Assembly (NCBI GenBank): GCA_002335605.1
Contig: BEDY01000007.1
Coordinates: forward strand, 496,001-560,000
Reading direction: 5' to 3'
From: Prillingera fragicola
Taxonomy: Eukaryota > Basidiomycota > Tremellomycetes > Trichosporonales > Trichosporonaceae
Length of the DNA: 64,000 nt
Below the pieces are notes generated by a model. The model ran no database searches, was not told the origin of the DNA, and saw only the letters and a program-made list of their open reading frames with translations. A program made the position numbers and the translations under genes. Shown here in pieces: positions 33,887 through 43,304 of the stretch; position 1 is the first letter of the stretch; each line of letters starts with the position of its first letter.

Positions 33887-35714
33887 CTAGTTGAGAGTAA
33901 TGTACAGCCAGTACTGTATCGTCAGCATGTCATCAACTAGAAGACGGCGGGCTCACCTTTTCAGTACCAGGGCTCAAAGCGCCAAAGGCCATCTTTGGCT
34001 GGAACATGCGGTCAAACAGCGTTGCGCACCAGCTTTTTGCCGCGCTCTGACACAGGGGATGGTCCATCACCAGGCTCGGGTTGGTGGGGAACGTCTCGAG
34101 CATGCGCAGACACCTAAACGCGACGGAAGGCTGGGGTGGGCCGTAGCGGCTGACTGCTTGGTGGGCTTGGCGCCATTTCTCGTCGAGCTGCGTCGCGCAG
34201 CGCAGGGGGTCGGGACATTCGGGGCGGCAGGCGTATTCCTTCTTCACGTCGATTGAGCCGAGTTTGAGCAGGCGTTCGAGAAACCACGTCCGGCGCATAG
34301 AGAGTTTTATCCTCGTCGCGTCAGAGAGGGACTCGAGGTCGCGCGTCTCCCAGCTTGGCTGGTCGAGGGCGAAACGCGAGGCTTCGCGGTAGAGTTCGGG
34401 CTTGTTGTGTTCCTCTGCTAGTTGGAGGGCAACGATGGGCTGGCCCGAGGCATGGGTCATGAGAAAGTGCTCGCAAAGCTTCTGGAGGGCAGGGACAATG
34501 AGCTTGTTGGCCAGCGCGAGGAGGACGTCCACGTTGGTCCACGTTACCTTGCACTCGAGGTGCGGGTACGCCCAGAACAAAAAGTCTTGAAAGGCGCTCG
34601 CGCTCGTCTCGTGCATTTCCACCACAGCGTCGAGCTTGACATCCTCGGTAGGGCGGTGCGCGTTCGGCCACGTGTGCACGCCCCCGCCGGGCATCGACTG
34701 GTTGCTCGCGCCACGGCGCCTGACGTTGGCCGCAGTCACGGTAGGTGGACAGGGCTGGGGACCACCAGGCAAGAGACGGAGCGGTGGCGACAGCGCCGGC
34801 GCATTTGATGCAGGTGGAGGGCTAGGTGACGACGTCGGTGCGCTGCGCGGCCGCTCGATCGAGCCTCGTGGGGAATGCGCTGCATGCACGTCCCGCTCGA
34901 CGCCAGCAGGAGGGGCGTGCAGCGCTTCAAGCACTGTGGCGTGCGGCGCTTCTGGGAGTTCGCGCAGCTCGCGCAGTATCTCTGCAACGCTGGGGCCGTC
35001 CTCTTCTGCATCGAGGTAGACGCTCGCCTTTTGCTCGTTTGTGCAGTTGGGGTCGGCAGCTGTTTCGTCATCCGTGGACCGTGCGTCGTCGGAGCCTTGG
35101 GGTGCCTCACTGGTGGCGTCCAAGTGCGTGTTCTCAGCAAAGACTTGGCGATGGGAGGCGCTGGTATCCTCGGGAAGCGTGGCGACGGCAGTGCTGTCTA
35201 CGCCTGCTGTATCTGTATCTGTGGGGGATGATGGCTGCAGCTGCGTCGTGACGCTAGTTTCCGCCCAACTGTGCTTGTCAGTGATTGCACACACAAACGG
35301 CGAGCAATGAACGTACGAGCCTTCCAGGAGCGAGTGGAAGAACGGGCTGGCAAACCAGAGCATCTCCTTGTGACACCAAAACTCGTAACGCCCAACGACA
35401 ACCTTGACGCGGCCTGGGAGCGCAGCATCGCGGCGGAAAGTCGGATGGATGATCAGATCCGTATCGTCGTCCTCCGAGTCTTCGTCGTTCCCATCGCAGA
35501 AAGGAAACGCAGGTGTTGACTGAGACCTCTGGTGCTGATGAACCGGCCCTTCTGTATCGCTTGTGTTTGCGCTTCGGTTGGATAGTGGAAAGGTAAAGAG
35601 ATGCGGGCCTGGTTGTGGCTGGTACAGTGATGTGGTGGATGGTGCGAGCTGGGGGTGGGCCGGGGAGCGTGGATTGCGCGAGATGAGGAGATGTGACGGG
35701 TTGGAGGTCGCCAT
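33887..35714 (-). CDS. BTB/POZ-like protein with a large insertion in the domain
   Basis: Exons 35317-35714, 33957-35268 and 33887-33913 give about 578 aa. The 48-nt intron (35269-35316) is a multiple of three and stop-free; removing it yields SLLEGSWAETS. The last intron is 43 nt and leads to a nine-codon terminal exon. BTB-like features are the start DTDLIIHPTF, the strand/helix VVVGRYEFWCHKEMLWFASPFFHSLLEGS, then about 200 acidic/Ser/Pro residues, and then FQDFLFWAYPHLE and VDVLLALANKLIVPALQKLCEHFL, i.e. the second half of a BTB fold plus a BACK-like helical tail with YREASRF. BTB proteins often serve as adaptors for cullin-3. The start at 35714 is favoured, but the frame is open to 35792. 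Substrate unknown. Confidence 0.75.
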
Positions 35715-35971
35715 GATGATGCTACATGAATGAGATGTGAACGAGGAAGAGCGGAAGACTGGGATGAGATGTTGGAGAGAGTGGGTGAACAAGCGTTGTC
35801 AAGGGGTCTCAACCTCCACGCTAGAGTGAGTGGCGTTGCAGACGACAGGGGCAGGGTGGCAACCATCCTGCAGCTACCGTCCATTGACATAATGTCCCAC
35901 AGTCTCTTATGCATCAATGCCTCTAGTACAGTATAATAATATGTCTATGCTACTCCCTCATGCTCCACCTT

Positions 35972-37485
35972 CTACCGCTTACCACCACGTCCACTCTTCT
36001 TGGCTGGGCCCTTGTACTTTTTGGCCGGGAACCCACCCTGCACAACATCGTCGTCGCGGTCACGGTCATCGTCACCTCCCCTTCCACGGTGGCCCTTGTC
36101 CCGGCCACGCTTTCCGCCAGCGCCACCGGTACCAGTCTCGCGCATCTCCATCTTGGCAGCACGGCCAGCCTCGGCGACGCGGTCGGACAGAATAGCCACA
36201 GACTCCTTGTCGACGTCAAAGGCGGGAAGCTGCCTTCCGATGGCAGCCTCAATACCCTTGAGCATGACAACGTCATACTGGGTGGTAAGGGTGATGGACT
36301 TTCCGGAACGACCAGCACGGGCGGTACGACCAACACGGTGCACATAGTCCTTTGAGTTGGAGGGAATGTCGTAGTTGATAACGAGGTCCACGAGGGGAAT
36401 GTCAAGACCACGCGAGGCGACGTCCGTAGCCACGAGAATCGTCCTTCCTCCGCTCTTAAACTTGTTCAAACTACCCTGGCGCGCCGACTGGCTCATCTGG
36501 CCGTGGAGAGGGATGGCGGGGAAGCCCAGGCGGTTCAACATGATCGACAGACGCTGGGCGCGGTCGACGGTGCCGGTGAAAATGATCATTGACGATGATG
36601 AGAGCTCGTTGACGAGGTAGAAGAGGTAGGCGTCCTTCTGGACCTCGGGGAAGAAGACGTAGTACTGCATGAGAGTCGAGACGGTCGAGTACCTGGCGCA
36701 GCTTTAGCATTCGGTTTTCTAGACCAGGCCAGAAAGACTCACTTGGCAGCAACCTTGACCTGAACAGGCTTGTTCAAACTAGCACGCTGCAGCTTCTCCA
36801 CCTTGGTCGACAGGGTAGCCGAGAAGAGGAAGGTGTTGCGCTCCTTGGGAATAACCTTGAGAAGCTTGTCAATGATGGGTCCGAAGTCGAGATCGAGAAG
36901 ACGGTCAGCCTCGTCAAGCACAAGGTACTTGAGCGCCTTGAGTGAGAAACCCTTTGTGTTCTCGAGATGGTCCATAAGACGACCAGGGGTAGCGACAATG
37001 ACGTGGGGACGCTTCGACAGCGCAATCGACTGGGACATCATGTCCATGCCTCCAACGATTACGGCTGTGCGCACACCGATGGGTGCACCAAGGGCAGCGA
37101 CCTGCTTGGCAATCTGGTCTGCGAGTTCACTACTCAGTCAGCTCGGCTGTTCTTGCTCGCTGCAGCTCGTGCGCGTTACGTACCGAGTAGGGGCAAGCAT
37201 GAGTGCGTAGAACGGCTGGGGGTTCTCCCATAGCGTCTGGAGGATAGGAAGCGAGAAGGCAGCAGTCTTACCACTACCAGTCTGGGCAATACCAATGATA
37301 TCACGGCCAGTGAGGGCAGGAGGGATAGCCTCGACCTGGATGTCGGTAGGATTCTTGAAGCCAAGCGACTCGCATGCCGAGCAGAGCTCGGGGGAGACGC
37401 CGAGGTCGGCAAAGGTTTTCTTCTCGACCACCTCTTCAGCGGCTGGTGAGGGTGATCTTGATGGTGATCCTGTAGCAGAGGACAT
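35972..37485 (-). CDS. RRP3: DEAD-box RNA helicase Rrp3 (DDX47)
   Basis: Exons 37184-37485, 36743-37129 and 35972-36692 (introns 54 and 50 nt) give 469 aa. Helicase motifs in order: Q-motif region [17 protein letters not shown], motif I AQTGSGKT, motif Ia LAPTRELADQI, Ib [47 protein letters not shown] and [15 protein letters not shown]. The C-terminus is a Gly/Arg/Lys-rich tail. The flanking sequence [23 protein letters not shown] is typical of Rrp3/DDX47, which processes 35S pre-rRNA for the 40S subunit in the nucleolus. It is divergent from the F-box-like gene. Confidence 0.95.
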
Positions 37486-37998
37486 GGTGGATGAGGGAGG
37501 GGATGGTGGGCGACAACAAGAGAAAGAACAGTCACTGCACTGTGGAGGTTGGCCACCCAAAATTCCAAGATTACAACAGGAGAGTCACGTGATGAAGCGT
37601 GCCTGGAAGATGGTCCCGGCATCGCGTGAATATCACGTGGCGCATTTGTTTGGTTCAGGAGCACAATCAGAGTCTCGTCTCTTGCACTCGCGCAGTTGCA
37701 CTTGTGCATGCCATGTTCAGTGTGGGATACATCTAGGATGAGAGGATACTAGCTCTTTAGCTGCAGAGTTGAGATTAAAAGGCGAGGAGACTGACGGCAG
37801 CTGGAGCAATTGAACCCTCACTGAAGCCGCCGCCATCCCTTGATTCCGTGCGCATTCGCGTCCACGACACTCTTGTCGCTTTCACTCTCTTTCTTTGTTG
37901 TATACGCCTACTTGAATCTCCTTATAGACACAGAACACAGGACAAGAGCCATTCGTCCTGCCCTCAGGGTACTCCAGCCTCACTCTCGACAGCCCACC
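37486..37998. promoter_or_regulatory. Divergent promoter between RRP3 and the F-box-like gene, with two CACGTG boxes
   Basis: This is 513 nt. Two E-box/CDE-type cores occur: TCACGTGA at 37585-37592 (a full palindrome) and ATCACGTG at 37632-37639, 47 nt apart. bHLH factors such as Cbf1 or Pho4 bind CACGTG in fungi. Whether they act on either gene is inference. Confidence 0.5.
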
Positions 37999-39015
37999 AT
38001 GGACTCTTCCCCCCTCGCCACCACTATGGACTACAATACCTATCCACACATCGTGGACATGGTCCTGTTACGCGTTGATCGATGGAGTCTCGCCAAGCTG
38101 CGCCGCACAAACCGATTCTTTTGCAATCTTGTTGAGCCGTACCTCGCAGAACACATTCTCGTCAACCGAACCCCGCTGCACGAGCTCAAACTGCATGTGC
38201 AAGTGCGCGACATGCCCTCCTTCAACCTGTGGGAGGAGATTGTGCCCGTTGAAGAACGCAAAAAGTTATTCCTAGAGTCGTTCCGCCAGTTCTTGGCCCC
38301 AAGGCCGCCTCCTGTCGTGCCGCCAGTGCTACACCCAAACCTCCTGCGGCATGCCCGTGTTGCGGACGTACGTATGGACCACTATCCGGGCTTTGACCGC
38401 GGCCAGCCCGAGCTATCAGGTCTTCTCCCCAACCTGGAAGCAGTACGATACTTTACCTCCATGGATCCATGGTCCCTGGACGGCCCAGTTGCCGTCCTCC
38501 CAGCTAGACGCGTGATCCGCTTCGTGGTCCCAGTAACCACAGCCTGCTCCCATCAATCCCCCTTGCACCGCACCAAGACCCACCACATTGACGTTGACAC
38601 CCTGGTCATCAACGTACCGTTTCTCTTCACAGATCCGCATCCGCCCATAATCGGTGCCATCGAGGGCATCAATCCCAAACATCTCGTCCTGATCTGGACA
38701 CCCATTCACTTCCGCCCCGGCGGTTGCAGCTGCGCAGTTGACACCAACCTCCCCGCCCCCGGCATCCTGGGCAGGACATTGGCGCTCAATGCCCCAAGGT
38801 TTAGAGCAGGCATTACTGTCACTTTCGTGGGGCTCGATCAAGTCAATCCACTGTGGCTGGGAGGGCATGCACCGGACATGGCCCAGTTCGAACATGACCT
38901 TCTCACCAATGGCGACCTCGATGACAAACGGCCGGAAGTCATGCGCTTTCTGACGAGGGAAGAATACCGAGCCGAGGTCGGTGAGGAAGTGTTCAGATGG
39001 GACACGGTGCGCTAA
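37999..39015 (+). CDS. F-box-like protein (338 aa), unknown substrate
   Basis: This is a single-exon frame with the ATG at 37999 in a CACCATGG context; the frame is open further upstream but without conserved character. The N-terminal about 55 residues resemble a fungal F-box: YPHIVDMVLLRVDRWSLAKLRRTNRFFCNLVEPYLAEHIL, i.e. Pro-His-Ile-Val, a Leu-rich helix and the Arg/Thr-Asn-Arg turn. The rest lacks recognisable repeats and contains several beta-like hydrophobic strands (IRFVVPVT, DTLVINVPFLF, HLVLIWTPIHF, AGITVTFVGLDQV), which could be a degenerate leucine-rich or substrate-binding region. F-box proteins link substrates to SCF ubiquitin ligases; the assignment rests on the N-terminus alone. 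Confidence 0.7.
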   Translation: MDSSPLATTMDYNTYPHIVDMVLLRVDRWSLAKLRRTNRFFCNLVEPYLAEHILVNRTPLHELKLHVQVRDMPSFNLWEEIVPVEERKKLFLESFRQFLAPRPPPVVPPVLHPNLLRHARVADVRMDHYPGFDRGQPELSGLLPNLEAVRYFTSMDPWSLDGPVAVLPARRVIRFVVPVTTACSHQSPLHRTKTHHIDVDTLVINVPFLFTDPHPPIIGAIEGINPKHLVLIWTPIHFRPGGCSCAVDTNLPAPGILGRTLALNAPRFRAGITVTFVGLDQVNPLWLGGHAPDMAQFEHDLLTNGDLDDKRPEVMRFLTREEYRAEVGEEVFRWDTVR

Positions 39016-40333
39016 GATGAACCACGGGGGCCTTGGTCATGGGGTGCATGCAGTTTGCATCACTGTTGTAATATTGTGCGTGGCTTCGTTTGGCCTGAGT
39101 CCAGTTTACACAGGTCGCTGTGGCGGATGGATGTCTTGCTCGACGCCTCCCAGTCGGGTGGCGGTGGCAACGACCAGAACGTTTGACAGTTGCATTTGTA
39201 CTCGACTTCTACACTCTCTTCTGGATCTATGCACTATCGCGAGGCCGTACAACAACCCACTCTGGATGGGGCTCTTTCCAAGCCCTAGGTGAGCTCGCGG
39301 CCCTCCTATCGAGGAATCTGGGAATGCGTTCGCTGGGTGGTGGGGTGTGCCGGGCACAGACCACTGCACTCGTGCTGTTGATGAAACGTGACGGTATTGG
39401 TAGAAGAGCGTGGGGAGGGCATAGGATGAGGGTTATGGGAAACAAAGTCGGTGGTGACGAGGAAGAGTGTCACGAGTGGTGTGAGGTGACTGCCCTCGTT
39501 TAATTTTCTTTTTATTCTCTTGGCTCCTGACACTGCCGAAGAATGGTCAACCATGGTTGCTTGCCACTCTTGCACAGTGAGTAGCAGCGTAGGCCCCCGT
39601 TCCGCTGTTCATGCAAGATGCTGCCCTACATGCTCCTCTTCTTCCGGCACGCTTGATTCAGTTGACCACGAGTGATCACCCCATTCTGCTTAAATCGTGA
39701 GGCATACAGCTGTTGTCTTTGAACAACAAGCCCCGAAACGTTTCATAACCTCTCACGATGGCAAGTAATCCAATAAGGTAAGACATGTCCCCAAGCCACA
39801 CCTTGCTCACCTTCACTCTCTCAAGCCTTTATACCCAGGATTCCGAGCGAAGACGCGCAAGATAGTGATCCCCTCCAACCACAGCTCTGCAAATACAGCA
39901 ACAAACGCAAATTCCACCAACAATGGCTGTTCTTTCCATATCCAGCAGAGTCAAAGCAGTGGCCTCTTTCCCTTATCAAATGAGGCAGAACGAAGCGTGC
40001 GGTGTAAGAGAAAAGGGAAAGACCGTGCTCGGGCTCACCATTGGATGTCGCGCAAGAAGCAGAAAGTGGCGGTGGCTGAAGACGAACTCGAGGATGGCGT
40101 GTCAGCATCTCTCAGACGTGCGTGGTGCGAGTCGTTGCCACCCATGCTGAAGGTGCAGTGACAATGCGTGTCGCTGCTGATGTTGCCGCAACGCTCTCTG
40201 CTGGACATTGGTCTCGACATACTCATTTTCTACGATAGGTGGAGCCCAAATTCCACGTCGCCAGGGCAGAGCAAGTGGCAAGGACCACGACTGCAATAGA
40301 ATGTCAACAGCCTCGAGGAGGGTCGGCGACGCC
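39016..40333. other. Large intergenic region with a doubtful small gene
   Basis: This is 1.3 kb upstream of a disordered-protein gene. It is AT-richer than its surroundings around 39480-39960. A possible 54-aa two-exon frame starts at ATG 39758 (39758-39777 joined to 39839-39983, with GTAAGA donor and CCCAG acceptor), but it has no homology support. An open frame at 39865-40161 overlaps it. No gene is confidently called. Confidence 0.35.
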
Positions 40334-41530
40334 ATGGCTGATCAGGACTACTATAGCGACATTGAGAGCAGTCCGGAGGGGCGGCCACGCCAGGCTCCTT
40401 ATCAAGCTGGATCTCCTCAAGCCGATGGCTATTGCTCCCCAGAAGCATCCCACCGAGCACCAGCCAAGGACGTCTCTACCGCCGACCAAGACGTTGACAT
40501 GGTCGACACGTACCCGCAGTCCTCTCAGCGCCCGCCACCAAGCTCCCAGTGGCCACAACACTCTCCGCAAGAGTGGGTACGCGACGACGCCCCACAGCGA
40601 CCAACAGTCCCCACCCAGCCTTCAAAGCGCCTGCACGCCGCGTTTGCCTCCCAACACGCCAGCATCAACTACTCCACAGGGGGGAGGAGCACACACATGT
40701 CGCTCCCCTTCACCCCCGAGCACAACCAACTCGACCCTGCCGATAGCTCAACGTCTACCACCCGCGCCCCCACCTCGCCGTCTCGCATTTCCCGTCACCC
40801 AGGCCGAGTACTCTCCCCCGCGCCGCCCGAGAACCCAGGCTGGGACTTTGCCCACCCTCCCTACACGGCAGTCGATCCGCAGCCCTTTGCGTGGATCAGC
40901 AAACAAGACATTCCACAAGGGACACCCCACCTCGAGTTCCCCCTCGACCTCTTCTCGCCGCGCTACGCCAAACGCCCCCGCCAACCACCAACCTCGGCCA
41001 CGAGGGACAGCCACCTCGACCCCCCCGGCGGACACAGAAGCGTACCCATGCAGCGCACCCATAGACGCCTGCCATCAGAGACCAGGGTGTACACGCCCAA
41101 GCGCGGCAGGCCCTCAAATCTGGCCCGGACATGGCAGTCCCCCCCCGCCGCAGACCCCAAACTCGTGCTGACGGGCACGACCGTGCCCCCGCGCTCGGCC
41201 ACACCGCGGGGATCAGCGACTCCGCGCGCCCCCGTGGCCCCGCCGCCGACACTGGCGTTGGCCGGCACGCTGCCAGCGGGACACTATCGCCACGCCCGCC
41301 TGGTGGCATCCGCTGCTACGCCGGCGATGAAGTGGTACGGGACGCGGGATATTGAGGAGCAGCTGCGCTCGCCGCTTGTGCGGCCTCCTGAGAAGTATGC
41401 CCAGCTGTCGCTCGAGGATGGGGCGTTGCCGCGGCCTGTTGTCGAGCCGTGGCGGCTCAGTAGGTATTGGAGTAGTGATCCGAGGAGGTATCATTTCGTT
41501 AGTGCTAGGAGGCGGAGTGCCGAGTTGTGA
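40334..41530 (+). CDS. Pro/Ser-rich disordered protein (about 398 aa), unknown
   Basis: The ATG at 40334 (GCCATGG) is preferred; an in-frame ATG at 40301 is weaker. The first 180 residues are Ser/Pro/Gln-rich and disordered. A denser, possibly conserved core follows: PGWDFAHPPYT, DPQPFAWISKQDIPQG, LEFPLDLFSPRYAKRPRQ. A basic Ala/Pro/Arg-rich C-terminus contains SATPRGSATPRAP and ends in WRLSRYWSSDPRRYHF. No catalytic motif, transmembrane segment or signal peptide is seen. Upstream exons may exist because the frame is open to about 40208. No family was recognised. Confidence 0.65.
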   Translation: MADQDYYSDIESSPEGRPRQAPYQAGSPQADGYCSPEASHRAPAKDVSTADQDVDMVDTYPQSSQRPPPSSQWPQHSPQEWVRDDAPQRPTVPTQPSKRLHAAFASQHASINYSTGGRSTHMSLPFTPEHNQLDPADSSTSTTRAPTSPSRISRHPGRVLSPAPPENPGWDFAHPPYTAVDPQPFAWISKQDIPQGTPHLEFPLDLFSPRYAKRPRQPPTSATRDSHLDPPGGHRSVPMQRTHRRLPSETRVYTPKRGRPSNLARTWQSPPAADPKLVLTGTTVPPRSATPRGSATPRAPVAPPPTLALAGTLPAGHYRHARLVASAATPAMKWYGTRDIEEQLRSPLVRPPEKYAQLSLEDGALPRPVVEPWRLSRYWSSDPRRYHFVSARRRSAEL

Positions 41531-41678
41531 GGCTGCGCGTGGTAGATGTGAGTTGTGGTTTGTTACTTTGTGTTGTAGTCAGTGGTATCCTCGCCCGCGG
41601 GTCGCCCGAGCCAGTTGTCACCCGCTGCGCGCCGGCGGTCGCCGAGTCCACTATATGCATCTAGACGTCCATCTACGC

Positions 41679-42935
41679 TTACGCAAGAGTCTTGGGGGTA
41701 CCGTCGGGGCCGAGGAGACTCTCCTCGTCGCCCAGACGGCGGGGTCCGTCACCGACACGGGTGTGGATGAGGCTTTTGACGGCACCCTTCTCCCAGCCGC
41801 CGTTGACGACAGCCTCGTTGAAGCCCTTGGGCAAGGCGGCGACGGTGCCGACGTTGAAGGGGTCGGGGAAGGCCTCGGCGGTAGGGAAGTACTTGTTGAC
41901 GGCGGCGACAACGGTGGGCATGTTGGCCTCCGGCGCGTAGATGACGGCGTTGGGTCCGGCGTCAAAGGTGTAGGCGGCAAGGAGCGAACCGGTAGCCTCC
42001 TTGTGTGCGCGGTTGAGCTCTTCGACGAGCGCAATGATGGCGCGCGACGTGTCGTTGAGGTAGAAGATGGGGGGAGCAGTGTCGAGACAGACAGCGTGGA
42101 ACTGGTTCGAGTCGGCCATGGTGATGGCAGCGAAAGCGTCAAAGTCGCGCGCCTCGATAGCAGCGGAAATGTCGACCATGCGCTTGGGCACAATCCTGAG
42201 ACGCTCCTGGAGGAGAGGCGACGTCTGGACAGTAGCCTGCATGCCAGCGGTCGAGGAAGTGCCCTTCTTGGCGTCGGAAACGACGCAGATTAGCGCGTGC
42301 ATGTCGGGCCAGTGCTCGCGGGGAGCGACCTCCTCAGCGAGCGAGTCCGAGCCGTCCGAGGCGTGGCCCTCGCGCCATGCGACAAACCCGCCAAAGAGCG
42401 AGCGGCACGCCGAGCCGGATCCCTGGCGCGCAATGCGCGAGAGCTCACCCGCACCCTGGGGGAGCTCGTACAGCGCGGCAAGCGAAGCTACGAGCGCAGC
42501 AAGGCCCGAGGCGGACGACGCGAGACCAGCGGCAGTGGGAAAGTTGTTGTACGACGCGATACGGAGGGGCAGCTTTGCCATCTTGGGCAGCGAGGGGAGA
42601 GCCTCCTCCTCGGCTACGCGCCAGGCGCGCAGCTCCTTGATGCAGGTGTGCAGGCGGCCGCCCTCCTTGATGGACTCCTCGGTGCCGTTCAGCCACAGGC
42701 GGTCGCCGTGCGCAAACGAGGCATCGGCGGCAGACGAGGTGGTGGAGCGCAGGTGGTCCTGGTCAAGAGTGACTGAGAGAGACGAGTTTGTGGGGAGGAT
42801 GAGCTTTGTGTCGCGCTTGCCCCAGTACCTGGTCTGTTAGCTTGAACAAAGAGAGAAGCGAGCAGCGAGCAGTCGGTGGACATACTTGATGCAGGCAATG
42901 TTGACAGGAGCGGTGGCTGTTGCTGTGTAGACCAT
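41679..42935 (-). CDS. ERG19: Mevalonate diphosphate decarboxylase
   Basis: Exons 42886-42935 and 41679-42828 flank a 57-nt intron. The product is 399 aa, close to the family norm of about 396. The N-terminus VYTATATAPVNIACIKYWGKRD matches the GHMP-kinase-fold decarboxylases, followed by LILPTNSSLSVTL. The phosphate-binding loop is NFPTAAGLASSASG, then GSGSACRSLFGGFV. Near the C-terminus YTFDAGPNA carries the catalytic Asp equivalent (Asp302 in yeast). The enzyme converts mevalonate-5-diphosphate to isopentenyl diphosphate with ATP, for sterol and isoprenoid synthesis. The stop codon leaves a 148-nt gap to the convergent disordered-protein gene. Confidence 0.96.
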
Positions 42936-43304
42936 GGTGGGCGATGGATTATAGCTTTTAGAGAAACAAGAAAGAGAAAGAGGTGGACATGTCCCGAGCC
43001 AGATGGCACGATCTCGAGACGCGTTCAGGCACGCTCTAATTAACTTTCCTGAATTTTCATTAGAAAAACAAATTGTTAATCTTTCTAATAGGGGCTGGTT
43101 CATCTGCAGCTTGTTTGTAGACGAGGTCGTTGAGAGCTGCGGATGGCAAGGACGAGGATGACGAGGATGGCGAGGATGACGACCTCATGGCGGACCTCAT
43201 GGCGTACACACAGAGCCATCCATTGTTTACGTCCTGAATATGGGGTGTGTTGCCGGATCGCTAGTAAGAGGGCCATGGTGCCAACCTTGGATACATGATC
43301 TACA
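42936..43304. other. Intergenic region
   Basis: This is 369 nt between the ERG19 ATG and the stop of the Sec39-like gene, both on the minus strand. An AT-rich segment lies near 43030-43090. A GAGGATG/ACGAGGATGGC tandem-like stretch occurs near 43150-43185. No reading frame with protein character was seen. Confidence 0.45.

Noticed and set aside
41352..42293. A 313-codon plus-strand frame antisense to ERG19
   Set aside because: It is the codon-bias shadow of the mevalonate diphosphate decarboxylase exon; only the minus strand shows family motifs.
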